Notes: generated by a model not told the origin, from the sequence alone. Positions 34,176 through 46,255 are shown, counted from the stretch's first letter. The stretch: DNA of 64,000 nucleotides from Mimachlamys varia (GCA_947623455.1 OX392540.1:29258410-29322409), one strand, 5' to 3'. A program made the numbers and translations.

Positions 34176-34266
34176 CTGTATCAAATATTAAATAAGTTAG
34201 TCCGTTGGTTACAGTTATATGTAATGTAAACCTATGTACATATATACACTGTACAGTTACGTGCTG

Positions 34267-34450
34267 AAAGTCTCAATTTTTGAAATTTGCTATTTATTAC
34301 ATTTTTACCGGTGAACTATCGAAAAATATTCATTCTATAAAAGTGATATTTTTCACTAGTTTCACTAGTCACTTTTTTATAGAATGAATATTTTTCGATA
34401 TTTCACCGGTAAAAATGTAATAAATAGAAAATTTCAAAAATTGAGACTTT
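34267..34450. repeat. 184-bp near-perfect palindrome (hairpin MITE)
   Basis: Arms of about 80 bp (aaagtctcaatttttgaaat ... against atttcaaaaattgagacttt) with few mismatches around a central tttcactag repeat. It sits about 90 bp upstream of the acceptor of the first visible exon of gene 1. A fragment of the same kind (gatatttcaccggtaaaatg) occurs at about 48497. Confidence 0.9.
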
Positions 34451-35069
34451 TCCTGATTAGACCAATCAAAATACTGCTTACAAACACCATTTTGGAAACT
34501 TAAAAGCATGTTTGATCTATGATATTGTCACTGTTTTACGATGTATATGACTACAGAAATCATAATTTATTTACAGCATATATAATTATTTTTGACGCCA
34601 TTTCGGCGTTATTTTGATGCAATTTTAGCGTCATGTGGAGAAATGAAAATAAGCAGTGCGGATAAATCTGTATAATTATTTCGTTAATACACAACGTACA
34701 TTGTAAAATTTAATAATAATTATGAGAAGAGACTATGGTAGTTCAATACAAAATGATCAAATATTGTCAAAATTCGCCTAAATTAAAGACGGGAAAATTA
34801 ATTGCAAGAGGTTGTTAACACACAGAATATAGACCACAAGGGAAGAAAATAAAAGACTTTGGGCACGTTACTGTACATGTATACTCTGTTAATTTTCGCC
34901 AACATGTAACTTTCGTCTTTTTCTACCTCCTCAAGGATGTTGTATATCAGTATACGAAATAAAATGTACAGTTATGAAATATTAAGGAGAAATTTAATAC
35001 TAGGCACGCATGATATATATTTTATAGGCAAATGGCGAATGGAGAAAATTTCACATGGTCAGAAATAGG
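34451..35069. other. no supported gene
   Basis: AT-rich upstream flank or intron of gene 1. I looked for a signal-peptide exon ending in phase 1 on the minus strand and found none convincing. Confidence 0.5.
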
Positions 35070-35505
35070 GCCGTATCATTATCGATATCTGACTGGACAA
35101 AAGTCACCCCGATAATCATATCAATATCACTACTTGACTGGGTGAAAGTCACCCCGATAATCATATCAATATCACTACTTGACTGGGTGAGAGTCAGATC
35201 GATAATCGTATCACTATCGATATCTGACTGGGTGAAATTCAGATCGATAGTCGTATCACTATCGATATCTGACTGGGTGAAAGTCAGATCGATAATCGTA
35301 TCACTATCGATATCTGACTGGGTGAAAGTCAGATCGATAATCGTATCACTATCGATATCTGACTGGGTGAAAGTCAGATCGATAATCGTATCACTATCGA
35401 TATCTGACTGGGTGAAAGTCAGATCGATAATCGTTTCACTATCGATATCTGACTGGGTGAAATTCAGATCGATAGTCGTATCACTATCGATATCTGACTG
35501 TGTTC
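35070..35505. repeat. 45-bp minisatellite, about 10 copies
   Basis: Unit contains atcgatatctgactgggtg and aaagtcagatcgataatcg. The 45-bp period (15 codons, no stop in one frame) explains the 169-codon frame at 35055-35564. The array joins directly to the 44-bp array. Confidence 0.95.
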
Positions 35506-37950
35506 ACTACGGATACCCAGATATATGTCTGTGGGATACCGTAGTGTTCACTACGGATACCTAGAGATATGTCTGTGGGATACCGTAGGGTTTACTACGG
35601 ATACCTAGAGATATGTCTGATATACCGTAGTGTTCACTACGGATACCTAGAGATATGTCTGTGATTTATCGTAGTGTTCACTACGGATACCTAGAGATAT
35701 GTCTGTGATATACCGTAGTGTTCACTAGGGATACCTAGAGATATGTCTGTGATATACCGTAGTGTTCACTACGGATACCTAGAGATATGTCTGTGATATA
35801 CCGTAGTGTTCACTACGGATACCCAGAGATATGTCTGTGATATATCGTATGGTTTACCACGGATACCCAGAGATATGTCTGTGGGATACCGTAGGGCTTA
35901 TTACGGATACCCAGAGATACGTCTGTGATATATCGTATGGTTTACTACAGATACCCAGAGATATGTCTGTGGGATACCGTAGTGTTTACCACGGATACCC
36001 AGAGATATGTCTGTGATATATCGTATGGTTTACTACAGATACCCAGAGATATGTCTTTAATATACCGTAGTGTTCACTACGGATACCCAGAGATATGTCT
36101 GTGATATATCGTAGTGTTCACTACGGATACCCAGAGATATATCTGTGATATACCGTAGAGTTCACTACGGATACCTAGAGATATGTCTGTGATATATCGT
36201 AGAGTTCACTACGGATACCCAGAGATATATCTGTGATATACCGTAGAGTTCACTACGGATACCCAGAGATATATCTGTGATATACCGTAGAGTTCACTAC
36301 GGATACCCAGAGATATATCTGTGATATACCGTAGTGTTCACTACGGATACCCAGAGATATGTCTGTGATATATCGTATGGTTTACTACAGATACCCAGAG
36401 ATATGTCTTTAATATACCGTAGTGTTCACTACGGATACCCAGAGATATATCTGTGATATACCGTAGAGTTCACTACGGATACCCAGAGATATATCTGTGA
36501 TATACCGTAGAGTTCACTACGGATACCCAGAGATATATCTGTGATATACCGTAGAGTTCACTACGGATACCCAGAGATATATCTGTGATATACCGTAGAG
36601 TTCACTACGGATACCCAGAGATATGTCTGTGATATATCGTATGGTTTACTACAGATACCCAGAGATATGTCTTTAATATACCGTAGTGTTCACTACGGAT
36701 ACCCAGAGATATATCTGTGATATACCGTAGAGTTCACTACGGATACCCAGAGATATATCTGTGATATACCGTAGAGTTCACTACGGATACCCAGAGATAT
36801 GTCTGTGATATATCGTATGGTTTACTACAGATACCCAGAGATATGTCTTTAATATACCGTAGTGTTCACTACGGATACCCAGAGATATGTCTGTGATATA
36901 TCGTAGTGTTCACTACGGATACCCAGAGATATATCTGTGGGATACCGTAGTGTTTACTACGGATACCCAGAGATATGTCTGTGATATACCGTAGAGTTCA
37001 CTACGGATACCTAGAGATATGTCTGTGGGATACCGTAGTGTTTACTACGGATACCCAGAGATATATCTGTGATATACCGTAGAGTTCACTACGGATACCT
37101 AGAGATATGTCTGTGGGATACCGTAGTGTTTACCACGGATACCCAGAGATAAGTCTGTGATATACCGTAGAGTTCACTACGGAAACCCAGAGATGTGTCT
37201 GTGATATACCGTACAGTTCACTACGGATACCCAGAGATATGTTTGTGATATATCGTATGGTTTACCACGGATACCCAGAGATATGTCTGTGATATATCGT
37301 ATGGTTTACTACAGATACCCAGAGATATGTCTGTGATATATCGTATGGTTTACTACAGATACCCAGAGATATGTCTGTGATATACCGTAGTGTTCACTAC
37401 GGATACCTAGAGATATGTCTGTGATATATCGTATGGTTTACCACGGATACCTAGAGATATGTCTGTGATATACCGTAGTGTTTACTACGGATACCCGGAG
37501 ATATGTCTGTGATATATCGGATGGTTTACTACGGATATCCAGAGATATGTCTGTGGGATACCGTAGTGTTTACCACGGATACCCAGAGATAAGTCTGTGA
37601 GATACCGTAGGGTTCACTACGGATACCCAGAGATATATCTGTGATATACCGTAGTGTTTACCACGGATACCCAGAGATATGTCTGTGATATATCGTATGG
37701 TTTACCACGGATACCCAGAGATATGTCTGTGATATATCGTATGGTTTACCACGGATACCTAGAGATATGTCTGTGATATATCGTATGGTTCACTACGGAT
37801 ACCCGGAGATACGTCTGTGATATATCGTATGGTTCACTACGGATACCCGGAGATACGTCTGTGATATATCGTAGGTTTTTACTACGGATACCCAGAGATA
37901 TGTCTGCGGGATTCCTTAAGGTTTTGCACGGATACCCAGAGATAAGTGGA
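35506..37950. repeat. 44-bp minisatellite with a palindrome in each unit, about 55 copies
   Basis: Unit: ggatacccagagatatgtc, tgtgatatacc and gtagtgttcacta; the period of 44 is set by ggatac at 36081 and 36125. In the commonest form, ccgtagtgttcactacgg is an 8-bp perfect inverted repeat with a 2-nt centre. Alternative forms (tcgtatggtttactacag, ccgtagagttcactacgg) weaken it. It lies upstream of the visible part of gene 1. Confidence 0.97.
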
Positions 37951-38245
37951 TGGGATACGGTCTTGTTTACATTTTTGTTGATATTATGCGGACTCAATTT
38001 CTCAGAAGACTTCCACGCAGCAGAGAAGCACATGTATTGCACAACATAGTGTTTATAGATCAAATTCCGGCAGATCTAGAACACGCAGTATTGAAGTATA
38101 AATTGATTAACGGAGAATACCAATATTGCATTTAGAGGCAGAGGACGATATTACAACGGTATACAACAGAATAATTACTACTTTTTTAGAAATTATATTT
38201 CAAAAGGGAGATTAATTATGGCATTAATAGGCGTAACAGGTGAGT
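37951..38245 (+). other. possible fragment of an unknown coding sequence
   Basis: The frame 37950-38135 leaves the 44-bp array and then reads as ordinary protein-like sequence (about 43 codons with Arg-Arg-Leu-Pro and Leu-Glu-His-Ala-Val-Leu). A second frame from about 38112 to 38249 has Arg-Gly-Arg-Gly-Arg-Tyr-Tyr-Asn and a Met-Ala-Leu-Ile-Gly-Val-Thr-Gly end followed by GTGAGT. It could be a retroelement remnant or a host exon; I do not recognise it. Confidence 0.2.
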
Positions 38246-38645
38246 AATACAATTATCATGTAATTTCAAATTATTCTCATAAAACCGCTTTAACCTTGCA
38301 TATACCACTCGATCGCAGGTTAAAGCAATGTGTTGGTCTGTACACTATTGATAATTTTCTAATGAAATTAAAATTAATCAGTGTCGTGTAAGTTATGAGA
38401 TGTCGTTGACACGCTATTGACTATAATTACACGGTGTATGGATTGGCGTTGACAGATTGTTAGGGACTACAAGGGAAAGCAGTTTACACAGCTGTAAAAC
38501 CACAATAAACAGAACATAGTTACACCCCATCGTCATACTCATATCATAAACATTTTCCGCATCAAAGTCTCCCAGTAACACACAAAGGGACAGTGACAAA
38601 GCATACTTCCGATAGGACATCATGGAGTAGTATATACAATGTACC

Positions 38646-39819
38646 AGGGGCGGATCCAGAATTTTTTCAGGGGGGTGTCACCATTTCAGATTTCAAGTTA
38701 TTTTGCGGCAAATGTAAAAACATCATGTTGTTTTAACAAATAATTTGTTCAAATACAATATCAGAGACATATATTACATGGTGTTATAAACGTCTCTGAC
38801 AATGTGCAGTTAAGTTTTGGAATTAAAATTAAAAAGTTGCACTACATATGTAATGAGATAAAATGCTTATTTACATACATGTTTTCATGTGCTTATGTCC
38901 GTTTCCTGACGTGACTTTCTCACAATGACTATTCTCACAACTATAGAAACGGGCAATAAATACCTCTACACGGAAGAGGTATGATGAAACTCAAATTTTG
39001 ATAGAATGTGATTTTGTTCTGAACCGATATTTTTGTTTTTTCTTCTTAATGAAACAGAAGCGAAATTTCAAACTTTTAACGCTTTACTGATACATACTAA
39101 AAATAAATTGATATTATTTATGAGAGTAGAAAGTTTATAGAAAGAAGTCTATAAAGGATTTGGTTTTATGTATCAAAGAAAACAAAAATATCTATCAAAT
39201 GTAATCTAATTACTCAAGGAATATTTTAATAGTGTCTCATAAGCCAAATTTGGCTAGATACTAATGGATATTTTTTTATGTTTGAATAACACTGTAACTG
39301 TATTTTACAATTATTATGTATTGTACATGTATGCGATTCTTTAATAAGCTTATCTGTATTAGATAACTACTACCGGTAAGCACTAAACAATGTCAAATGT
39401 CCTTCCACAGGTAGAGACGAGGCTTGTATACATTTCTGTACCTGTGGTCATTCTTGTAAACATTGTCACGGTTCACTGACCAAGTTAATTGATGCTGGGG
39501 TGGAGATATCAATTTGTTATTTGATGCTGGGGTGGAGATATCAATTAGTGTCAATTATATAGTCAACACTGTTGGAGTTGGGTGGCAGGGTGTTTGGCTT
39601 GGACAGAGTTAGAGATAGACTGAACAATTACCATTGAAGAGATTGATTAGTCCAAGTAAAAATGTGTGCAAATGGATTCAGTTTGCACATGTACACTGAA
39701 CAGTGCTGGGGGTTGTCACAAGATCAATGTGATCTTATATTTTACTACTAAATAAAATCCTGGTCAAGGACAGGGGGGTGTCACGTGCGCCCAGTGACAC
39801 CCCCCTGGATCCGCCACTG
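38646..39819. mobile_element. hAT-like non-autonomous transposon
   Basis: Ends are inverted: aggggcggatccag (left) and ctggatccgccactg (right), close to the cagtggcggatccag termini known from hAT elements. Flanked by tgtacc on both sides (38640-38645, 39820-39825; 6 of 8 bases match for an 8-bp duplication). The right end holds a sub-terminal hairpin (caggggggtgtcac ... gtgacaccccc). No transposase is visible, so it is non-autonomous. Confidence 0.82.
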
Positions 39820-40002
39820 TGTACCATCTCATGGAGAAACCATCAAAATCTCTTCAGAAATCAGAATATGCCAGGTCACCCTGCTTTTGTTATGTGGCAC
39901 TTTTGTGCAGTACGGAAATTTATTTGCCAATACGGTGAACCTATATCAGTTTATAAAATCATGTTAATTACATTCACATGGTTTTCGTGAGAATGTTGAG
40001 TA

Positions 40003-40300
40003 CATCCTCGATACCAAGGCTCATTTCAGCTCTATACAACCCTGCAATAAGTTATGGCTGAACCGTAGGCTCACCTTGTTGAGGAGAGAAGAAGACTGGT
40101 ACGACTCTTTGATGTTCATCGAAAGAATCTCGTGGTTACATAACGGTAAAAAGTGACAAGTTTTGTAGTCGGTTGCGACTACTTTGTAATATGCAAAAGA
40201 CAGCCATGCAGCCTAGCGATTGGTCAGCTTTTTTTGCCTGGGCGTGCCTTCAATTTTGGTGTAAAGGGCGTGTGAAGGTGACCCCTAGAAATCGAGGATG
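40003..40300. mobile_element. MULE-like MITE, copy 2, with 9-bp target duplication
   Basis: TIRs catcctcgataccaagg and cctagaaatcgaggatg. The interior matches copy 1 (32946-33245) in the same orientation. Flanks tgttgagta (about 39994-40002 and 40301-40309) form a perfect 9-bp direct repeat, the length expected for Mutator-like elements. Confidence 0.88.
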
Positions 40301-40309
40301 TGTTGAGTA

Positions 40310-41689
40310 GGGCTGAAAGGGTTCCATTCCCTTACAACCATGTCTGATGTTTATTGTTGTCACGTACATGTAGTATTATATACATATGAGTAATGTTACG
40401 TCGCTTACACAATGTCCTATACGACCCTCCTGATTTACCATGTTTTATTCCCCTATTTAGGCTGCTCATTTATTTACATATCGCATTCTCCTGTCCAGGT
40501 AATATATTAAATTATTTTTAAAAGATTCTACAAAATCAAAACCCAATCAATGACAGGTGTGTATTTATTTGTTAGGCTTTTGACTTTAGCGTACCCAATG
40601 TTAGTTGTGTGTATTGAGAGGCACACATAAACCAAGGATTCGGTGATCTTTGAATGGAAGCACACACACCCGGTAATAAAAGCATCCCCGGGTAACGAGA
40701 GCGAGGACACAATTAGGAAATGAAAGCGTGTGCGTCACTGTTTATTTGCGAACATTAACACAAACATGTCCTACCTGTGTTCTAAACTCCGTCAAACACT
40801 ATTCGTTCATTGTGAAAGCTTAGTCGAGCCACGTGGAGTCATACAGAAATAAATCATATTATATTTTTATAGATTGACTGAATACGGGCTCGTAGTATAG
40901 ACCTCGCCCAGTTTGTATAGTCCCCGAGCCCAAGGCGAGGGATCTGTTAGCCCATAGACTCCTCCAACCAAGTATTTCAGAGATAACAACGAATTATCTT
41001 TAACTTCTATTTAGCATATTTTAAGGTAACTTTATGAGATTGATATATTTGATTATTGAGGCAGGATCCTAAACGGATCAGAACACAAAATCGGATCACT
41101 TTGTGCAAAAAAAACCCCAAAAAAACCAACAAAAAAAAAAAAACAAAATAAAAACAAAACCAGAACAGACAAAACAAAAATAATTAAATAAATACTTGTA
41201 AATAAGTTATGTCTCAGCAAATTAATTATAGCAATGGTATGGTCTTAGTATACATTTCCATGCACCATCTCTTTTGCGGTCGAACGTCGCAACAGGAAGA
41301 GGCCATTGTTTGCATTGACGTCACAGAATTTCGAATGTACATAAACGGAATAAGAAGTTTGCCAACATCCGATTATTGTGTGTATAATTAGGTGAAACAG
41401 ATCCAAAATACGTTCCATGTTTCAATATGCTAATTCAGTTTTATACGCAGTCAGACTTTACAAACATAAACAAGGAAGAGATTTACGTATATAGATATTA
41501 AGAAATATTGTCGGTCGTATACTAATGCAAAACATGATAATAGAAAAGTATATACCTGTGATGTTACTATTATACTTTTTTTTAAAGTAGTCCTGCTCTT
41601 CAAATCGAACAGAACGTTTTTCTAGCATCAATTAAAGCGGTGTACAGTTTTGTTGTTGGTCAGATATACTGACAACAGAGTCTGAAATA
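40310..41689. other. no supported gene
   Basis: AT-rich DNA with an A-rich run at about 41107-41170. Frames at 40528-40710 and 41209-41391 have no recognisable features. Confidence 0.5.
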
Positions 41690-41990
41690 CAAAAATATTA
41701 TCAACCGCGGAGTGACCTTTACCGCAACCTGCTTGATTAAAATCACCAACCAACAGAACATTTGAGATGTATAAAGATAATCTGGCCAATTCGTTTACTA
41801 ATCAAGAAAAAAATTCATCTGATGAATATACAGACCCATCCGGAGGTACATACACACAACTCATTAGTGTGCTATAGTTTTTATATAATTTGACCCACCG
41901 TACGCATTCAGAGTTGGATTGTATAAAGTAAACAGCTTTCATATAGATAAGATTTAACTATTAGACCTACTGTTATTCTTCCAGACTTGT
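41690..41990 (-). mobile_element. LINE endonuclease-domain fragment
   Basis: Reading the minus strand gives (N to C) Ser-Glu-Cys-Val-Arg-Trp-Val-Lys-Leu-Tyr, then Cys-Val-Tyr-Val-Pro-Pro-Asp-Gly-Ser, a stop and frameshift, then Val-Leu-Leu-Val-Gly-Asp-Phe-Asn. Pro-Pro-x-Gly-Ser and Gly-Asp-Phe-Asn are hallmarks of the APE-type endonuclease of non-LTR retrotransposons. It is degraded by stops and a frameshift. Confidence 0.75.
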
Positions 41991-42219
41991 GATAAACTTT
42001 AGATCTATTGTTTCCGGTGATCGCTCTACCCGCTAGGAACACTTATTCTATTTAACTCATCAATTTTAAACTCAACACATACACGTGTATCATGTTGAGA
42101 TATCAAATTATAAAAAATCTGGGTTTAATTGTTTCTGTTGGATACCACTCAAACTGACACAGCTTGCTGAAAGCTTTTCAGTCAAAGTATCCGAGGACCT
42201 GGTCTATGTGATTGTTTTC

Positions 42220-42640
42220 ATTAATATAACTGCCTCGTAGTTCCCTCTCAAATGCATGAAAGGGAGCCCCCAACGGTTTAATCCTTGGTCCAATTATTTT
42301 TAAAATATTCATAAATGATCATTTTCCATTTTACAAGTGATTCAAAACTGATCAACTAAGCAGACGACAACATAATGTCTAATGCAAAACATGATGTACA
42401 CATATTCAAAATACCACACTGTAAAATGATACCAAGACTCTTATTAAATGGTTCTCAATCAACCGATGGAAGGCGATTTACTCTAGATATATTTCAGGCC
42501 ATATCAATAGGAAAACATTAATCTAAAGATAATATCTCCTTTCAGAAAGGAGGCATAATGTCAACTGCTAGGAGAAACTTTTGACTCACGTTTAAACTTT
42601 GATAAGCATGTTAACAATTTTATGAAGTGGCAAGGCCTCA
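42220..42640 (+). mobile_element. LINE reverse-transcriptase fragment
   Basis: The plus-strand frames show Gly-Ala-Pro-Asn-Gly-Leu-Ile-Leu-Gly-Pro-Ile-Ile-Phe (42266-42305), then Ala-Asp-Asp-Asn-Ile-Met after a stop at 42358 (the catalytic Asp pair, with the usual Tyr codon mutated to TAA), Ile-Lys-Trp-Phe-Ser-Ile-Asn and Ser-Arg-Leu-Asn-Phe-Asp-Lys-His-Val. Many stops and frameshifts; it is dead. It lies in opposite orientation to the endonuclease fragment beside it. Confidence 0.75.
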
Positions 42641-43779
42641 AGGCAGATGAATGTCGTGAAACGCCAGTCAAATCAACTTCCGGTAGAGGAAGAAAACCAC
42701 TATATCATGTTTCCCTGATGTCAACTTTTAACTTTCGTCCACTTATCTGGCATTTCTGTCCGTAGAAAAATGGCTAAAACAGGAAAAAATCCACATCCGT
42801 GCTCTTACATTTGTTTATTAAGTCTCTGATTCTTCATATGAAAAGGAGGAGTGCCAATTTCGGAATTTTGGTGGCTATCACTGATAAGTTTTATTTTTTG
42901 TATATCAACACCAATGGGTTAGCTGGTGATGACAGGACATGAAATTAATGTCAAGTCGGAGCACTTAAGGAGTTACATTGTATGTGGGGGTCAACGTAGG
43001 GGTCAAATTCATAATAGGCCCCATTTTGACAAAATTACCTGATATCTTGTTTTAATCATTCTTCATGATTTTGATGCATTGTGCAATTCCAAAAAAGTGC
43101 AACTTTAAACTGAGTATACAAAATAGCCATGGTCGAAAAGTTAGTCACAGTGATCTTTTTCAAATTTGCTTTATATTTCAAAAATATAACTTCTTTTGAG
43201 CTTAAATATGAACTAGAACAATACGATTATATAATTGGCACCCCTCGTTTACTTAAAAAAGCAAAAACAACTACTCTCCATGTTAGTCGACTTAGATTCC
43301 TTGCAATATAAACTTTAAAAAGTATATACACCTGTATGGTAAAAGTCCTTCAGGAAACATACTCGTTTAGGTATAATGACATGCTGGAAATAACGTATAA
43401 TGGGTATATTTGCGCGTGGTCTAATATTTACGAATTTAGCGACCCCATGAAATAAGACTCACTTAACTATTTTTATAAAAGATCATTTAATTGATTATTC
43501 TATGAATTTGAATTTAACATAACAGTATATGTAACGAAGTGAATTTGTGGTATATGCATTGATATTAATTTCAGTACTCGTGTTTTATTCTATTGAAATT
43601 TATGTTTGTTTTTTCCAGTGCAAATTTGATTTTGATAATTTAGATTTTATTAAATTAGTCATCCTTTTCATATTTTATTGATCCCAATGTGCATTGCCTT
43701 TCATTACTATTTACTATTTATTATTATAACCAATTAAACATGTGCCACATTATCGCGGACTACATTACATGTAGGCAGC
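42641..43779. other. no supported gene
   Basis: AT-rich, no protein pattern recognised. The frame at 43129-43311 (Lys-rich) is not supported. Confidence 0.45.
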
Positions 43780-43783
43780 TTAA

Positions 43784-44170
43784 AGGCCCAATACCCGTAT
43801 TTTAAGGATTTTTTTCGGGATTCTGAAAAATTATGAAAAAAAAATCAAGTTAATAAACATGCAAAAATAAGCCTTAAACGAAGAAAACCTGAGTGGCAAC
43901 TAACAAGAAACTCTTGATGAAAAAAAAGCCAAAAAATTAAAAATAGTTAAGGTGGGGCCCACTTCAACAACAAGCCCAAGGTAGAAGACAGTTCGAAATG
44001 GACGTGGTTTACAAATATCGTGTTTCAACTGCTGCTGTATCGGTAACGGCGTAAGAATTCATCTTGAATATTGCTGATATCATTTAATCTTAACTAAATC
44101 TAAAAATATTATAAGTTGTAAGGCTTGATTTTCGCTTCAAGTTTTGCCGAAAGTTACATGTATTTGGCCT
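43784..44170. mobile_element. TTAA-flanked (piggyBac-type) MITE, copy 1
   Basis: Ends aggcccaatacccgta / tacatgtatttggcct, flanked on both sides by TTAA (43780-43783, 44171-44174). The interior includes aaccatgcaaaaataag-like and aactgctgctgta segments shared with 61998-62368 and 62703-62890. TTAA duplication is typical of piggyBac transposases. Confidence 0.85.
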
Positions 44171-44639
44171 TTAATATAATATACAATCACAACTTACCGA
44201 TATGGTTTGAATACGTATTGGTCTGATAACTATGAAATGTTCGTAACGGACATGTCATAGTCCATCGTTTGTAGCCAGGGTTGTTTTAATGAACACAAAT
44301 AGGACTTTTGGAATTCTTTCTTGGTTTTCGGAAAATAATGTTGATGTTTTTTATGTATAATATTTCAGTAATCGTATTTTATTTGGTTCAAATTTCAGGG
44401 TTTTTTTTAACTTAAAAAAAAAAAATATATTGATATTTTAGATTACCTATTTTTTATATATTATTGATCCCAATGCGTATTGTCTTATATTATTCATTAT
44501 TTTTCATTAAAATGTTTAATTAAATGTTTGTCTCAAATTCACTGAAACTCGTTCCATGATCGTGTCGCGGTCAATATACAGATTTGGCTATGATACTGGT
44601 ACATCTCGGTCTCCGATCACTCCTTGGCCTTAGACGATT

Positions 44640-45310
44640 AAGACTGGAATGATATAATATATCATCCCTGTGTGATGAAGACTAAGAAATCCGAGGGTAA
44701 GATTCGTGAGTTAATTACACAAGGCATTGCCGAGTGCTAAAATTCATAAATATTATCCCGAGGGATGTGATTTCGCTGTGTACATTATTATACCAGGGGA
44801 ATGATTATTTTCCTCCCGCACTTTCCTAACGTAAAATAAGTTTTAAAGTGAACTCCATCATCAATGGCAGATGCAATTTGTAACGACACTGCATAATGTG
44901 ATGACGTTTTAGAAAGGTATAGCGCGTGTGAGCTGTCCTTTCCCTAACCCGGTAAAAGATTAACATAATCGTTCACCCCCTTGGGGATGAACAAGGGGAA
45001 TCTCAATCCGAGGGGTAAGATTCTGAAGTTGCCAAAAATGAGGCTAGCCGAGTGTAGAGGTGAACGATTATTTTTCTCTTACCCTGTTAAACCTCATGTA
45101 TATCTAATATTGACGAAGTTGAAGTGTTGTGATTGAAGTGTTGACCTGACGTCATTGTATTGTTGCTACGACGCCATACAATTGTTGAGAACGTGCAAAA
45201 ATGCACCTGTAACTTACCTCAACCGAGGGTGAGATAAGAAAATCTCACACGGTAAAAGTGTGGCTATCTCTTTCTCCAGGGTAAGAGAAATATTTATCGT
45301 TTACCTAGCG
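44640..45310. repeat. three short related palindromic fragments
   Basis: Segments at about 44655-44775, 44955-45072 and 45225-45305 share ccgagggtaagattc or close variants, gccgagtg and inverted outer parts (atcatccctg/gggatg; tcgttcaccc/gtgaacga). They look like old copies of one hairpin element. The relationship is approximate. Confidence 0.4.
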
Positions 45311-45486
45311 AAAATGGGAATTAACCTGTGAAGTGTTGGGGAACCTGATATCACCCGCACGGTCAATATGTGACATTCTTTTTAATACAACTTCGGTGTT
45401 CTCAGCATCGGTTTCCTCGGTACTATTAAACTATTAAATTGTACTTTATGGACCGAGTCTGTAATTTCAGTTAATCTTCCTTTAGG

Positions 45487-46255
45487 TTAATATGTTCTTC
45501 CTCGATAGTATGGTTTTGGTTTTTCGAGTCCAAGTACACGGTTTTGAATATCTTGGTGGTAACTCTCTTCCATTACAAGAGTTTCACAGTGCCATCCGAC
45601 AATTTCCTTCACCTTTTCGATTTCAATTGTTTTTATTTCATGGAGGACTGTCTCAAAAGCGTCTGTCACACTTTGACCCAACATGTTCAAATTGCCAAGC
45701 CGTAAACCCAGTTCAAAGCTCATGTGTTCAACTTTACCAATAATAATGCTAAAAGTGTGCATCATTATATCCATCGCAACCCAAGGAATTCGACCTGAGC
45801 CATAGGGTGGACTGGGATGGGCGGAATCCGTTTGAAATAAAAATGGCGGAAAATGCACGTGTAAAGTTTGTTGTTGTGCTGGCTGAGGACAGGAGGTGGG
45901 GGTACTCGTAGTACCCTTAGTGACAGTATTACCAAAACTTAGTTGTTTATGAGTTAGTTTTATGAGTTGAGCTCCCAGTGTCAGAACATCCGCTAGACCC
46001 GGTGAGGCATTGCTGGAATAATTACTACATGTACTTTCCAAGCTGATCTCAACTGAGGGATCCGGACTACCGGGTACGTGACCACTTTCCTGGAATTTAG
46101 TTTCGTTTACGGCCACTTGCCATACATAGTTTAAACCACCATTGAGTCCTTTGGTGGCTTATACTGCTATGAAATTAGTGAGAAGTTGATTGAGTTTTTC
46201 AGCAATAAACAGTCATCCGCCGTCCGCTTTCAGAATAAATTCGCAATCAAGACGT
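45487..46255 (-). pseudogene. intronless pseudogene of unknown family
   Basis: An open stretch of 209 codons (46116 down to 45487, beginning at a GTG, so not a true start) contains Ser/Thr/Pro-rich sequence, then a helical part (Trp-Val-Ala-Met-Asp-Ile-Met-Met, Leu-Gly-Leu-Arg-Leu-Gly-Asn-Leu-Asn-Met-Leu) and ends Tyr-Tyr-Arg-Gly-Arg-Thr-Tyr. The same frame continues upstream to about 46255 with protein-like sequence (Ala-Glu-Lys-Leu-Asn-Gln-Leu-Leu) broken by two in-frame stops (TAA 46159-46161, TGA 46213-46215). This pattern indicates a decayed coding sequence, perhaps a retrotransposon gag-like protein or a retrocopy. I do not recognise the family. Confidence 0.5.

Noticed and set aside
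35055..35564. 169-codon frame
   Set aside because: Created by the 45-bp repeat period; it stops on entering the 44-bp array.
38414..38623. Signal peptide exon for gene 1 (hydrophobic minus-strand frame)
   Set aside because: Its best donor (CTGT|GTAAAC) would join T to GA of the next exon and make a TGA stop; other donors give the wrong phase.
45492..45743. 83-codon plus-strand frame
   Set aside because: Antisense to the decayed coding sequence on the minus strand.
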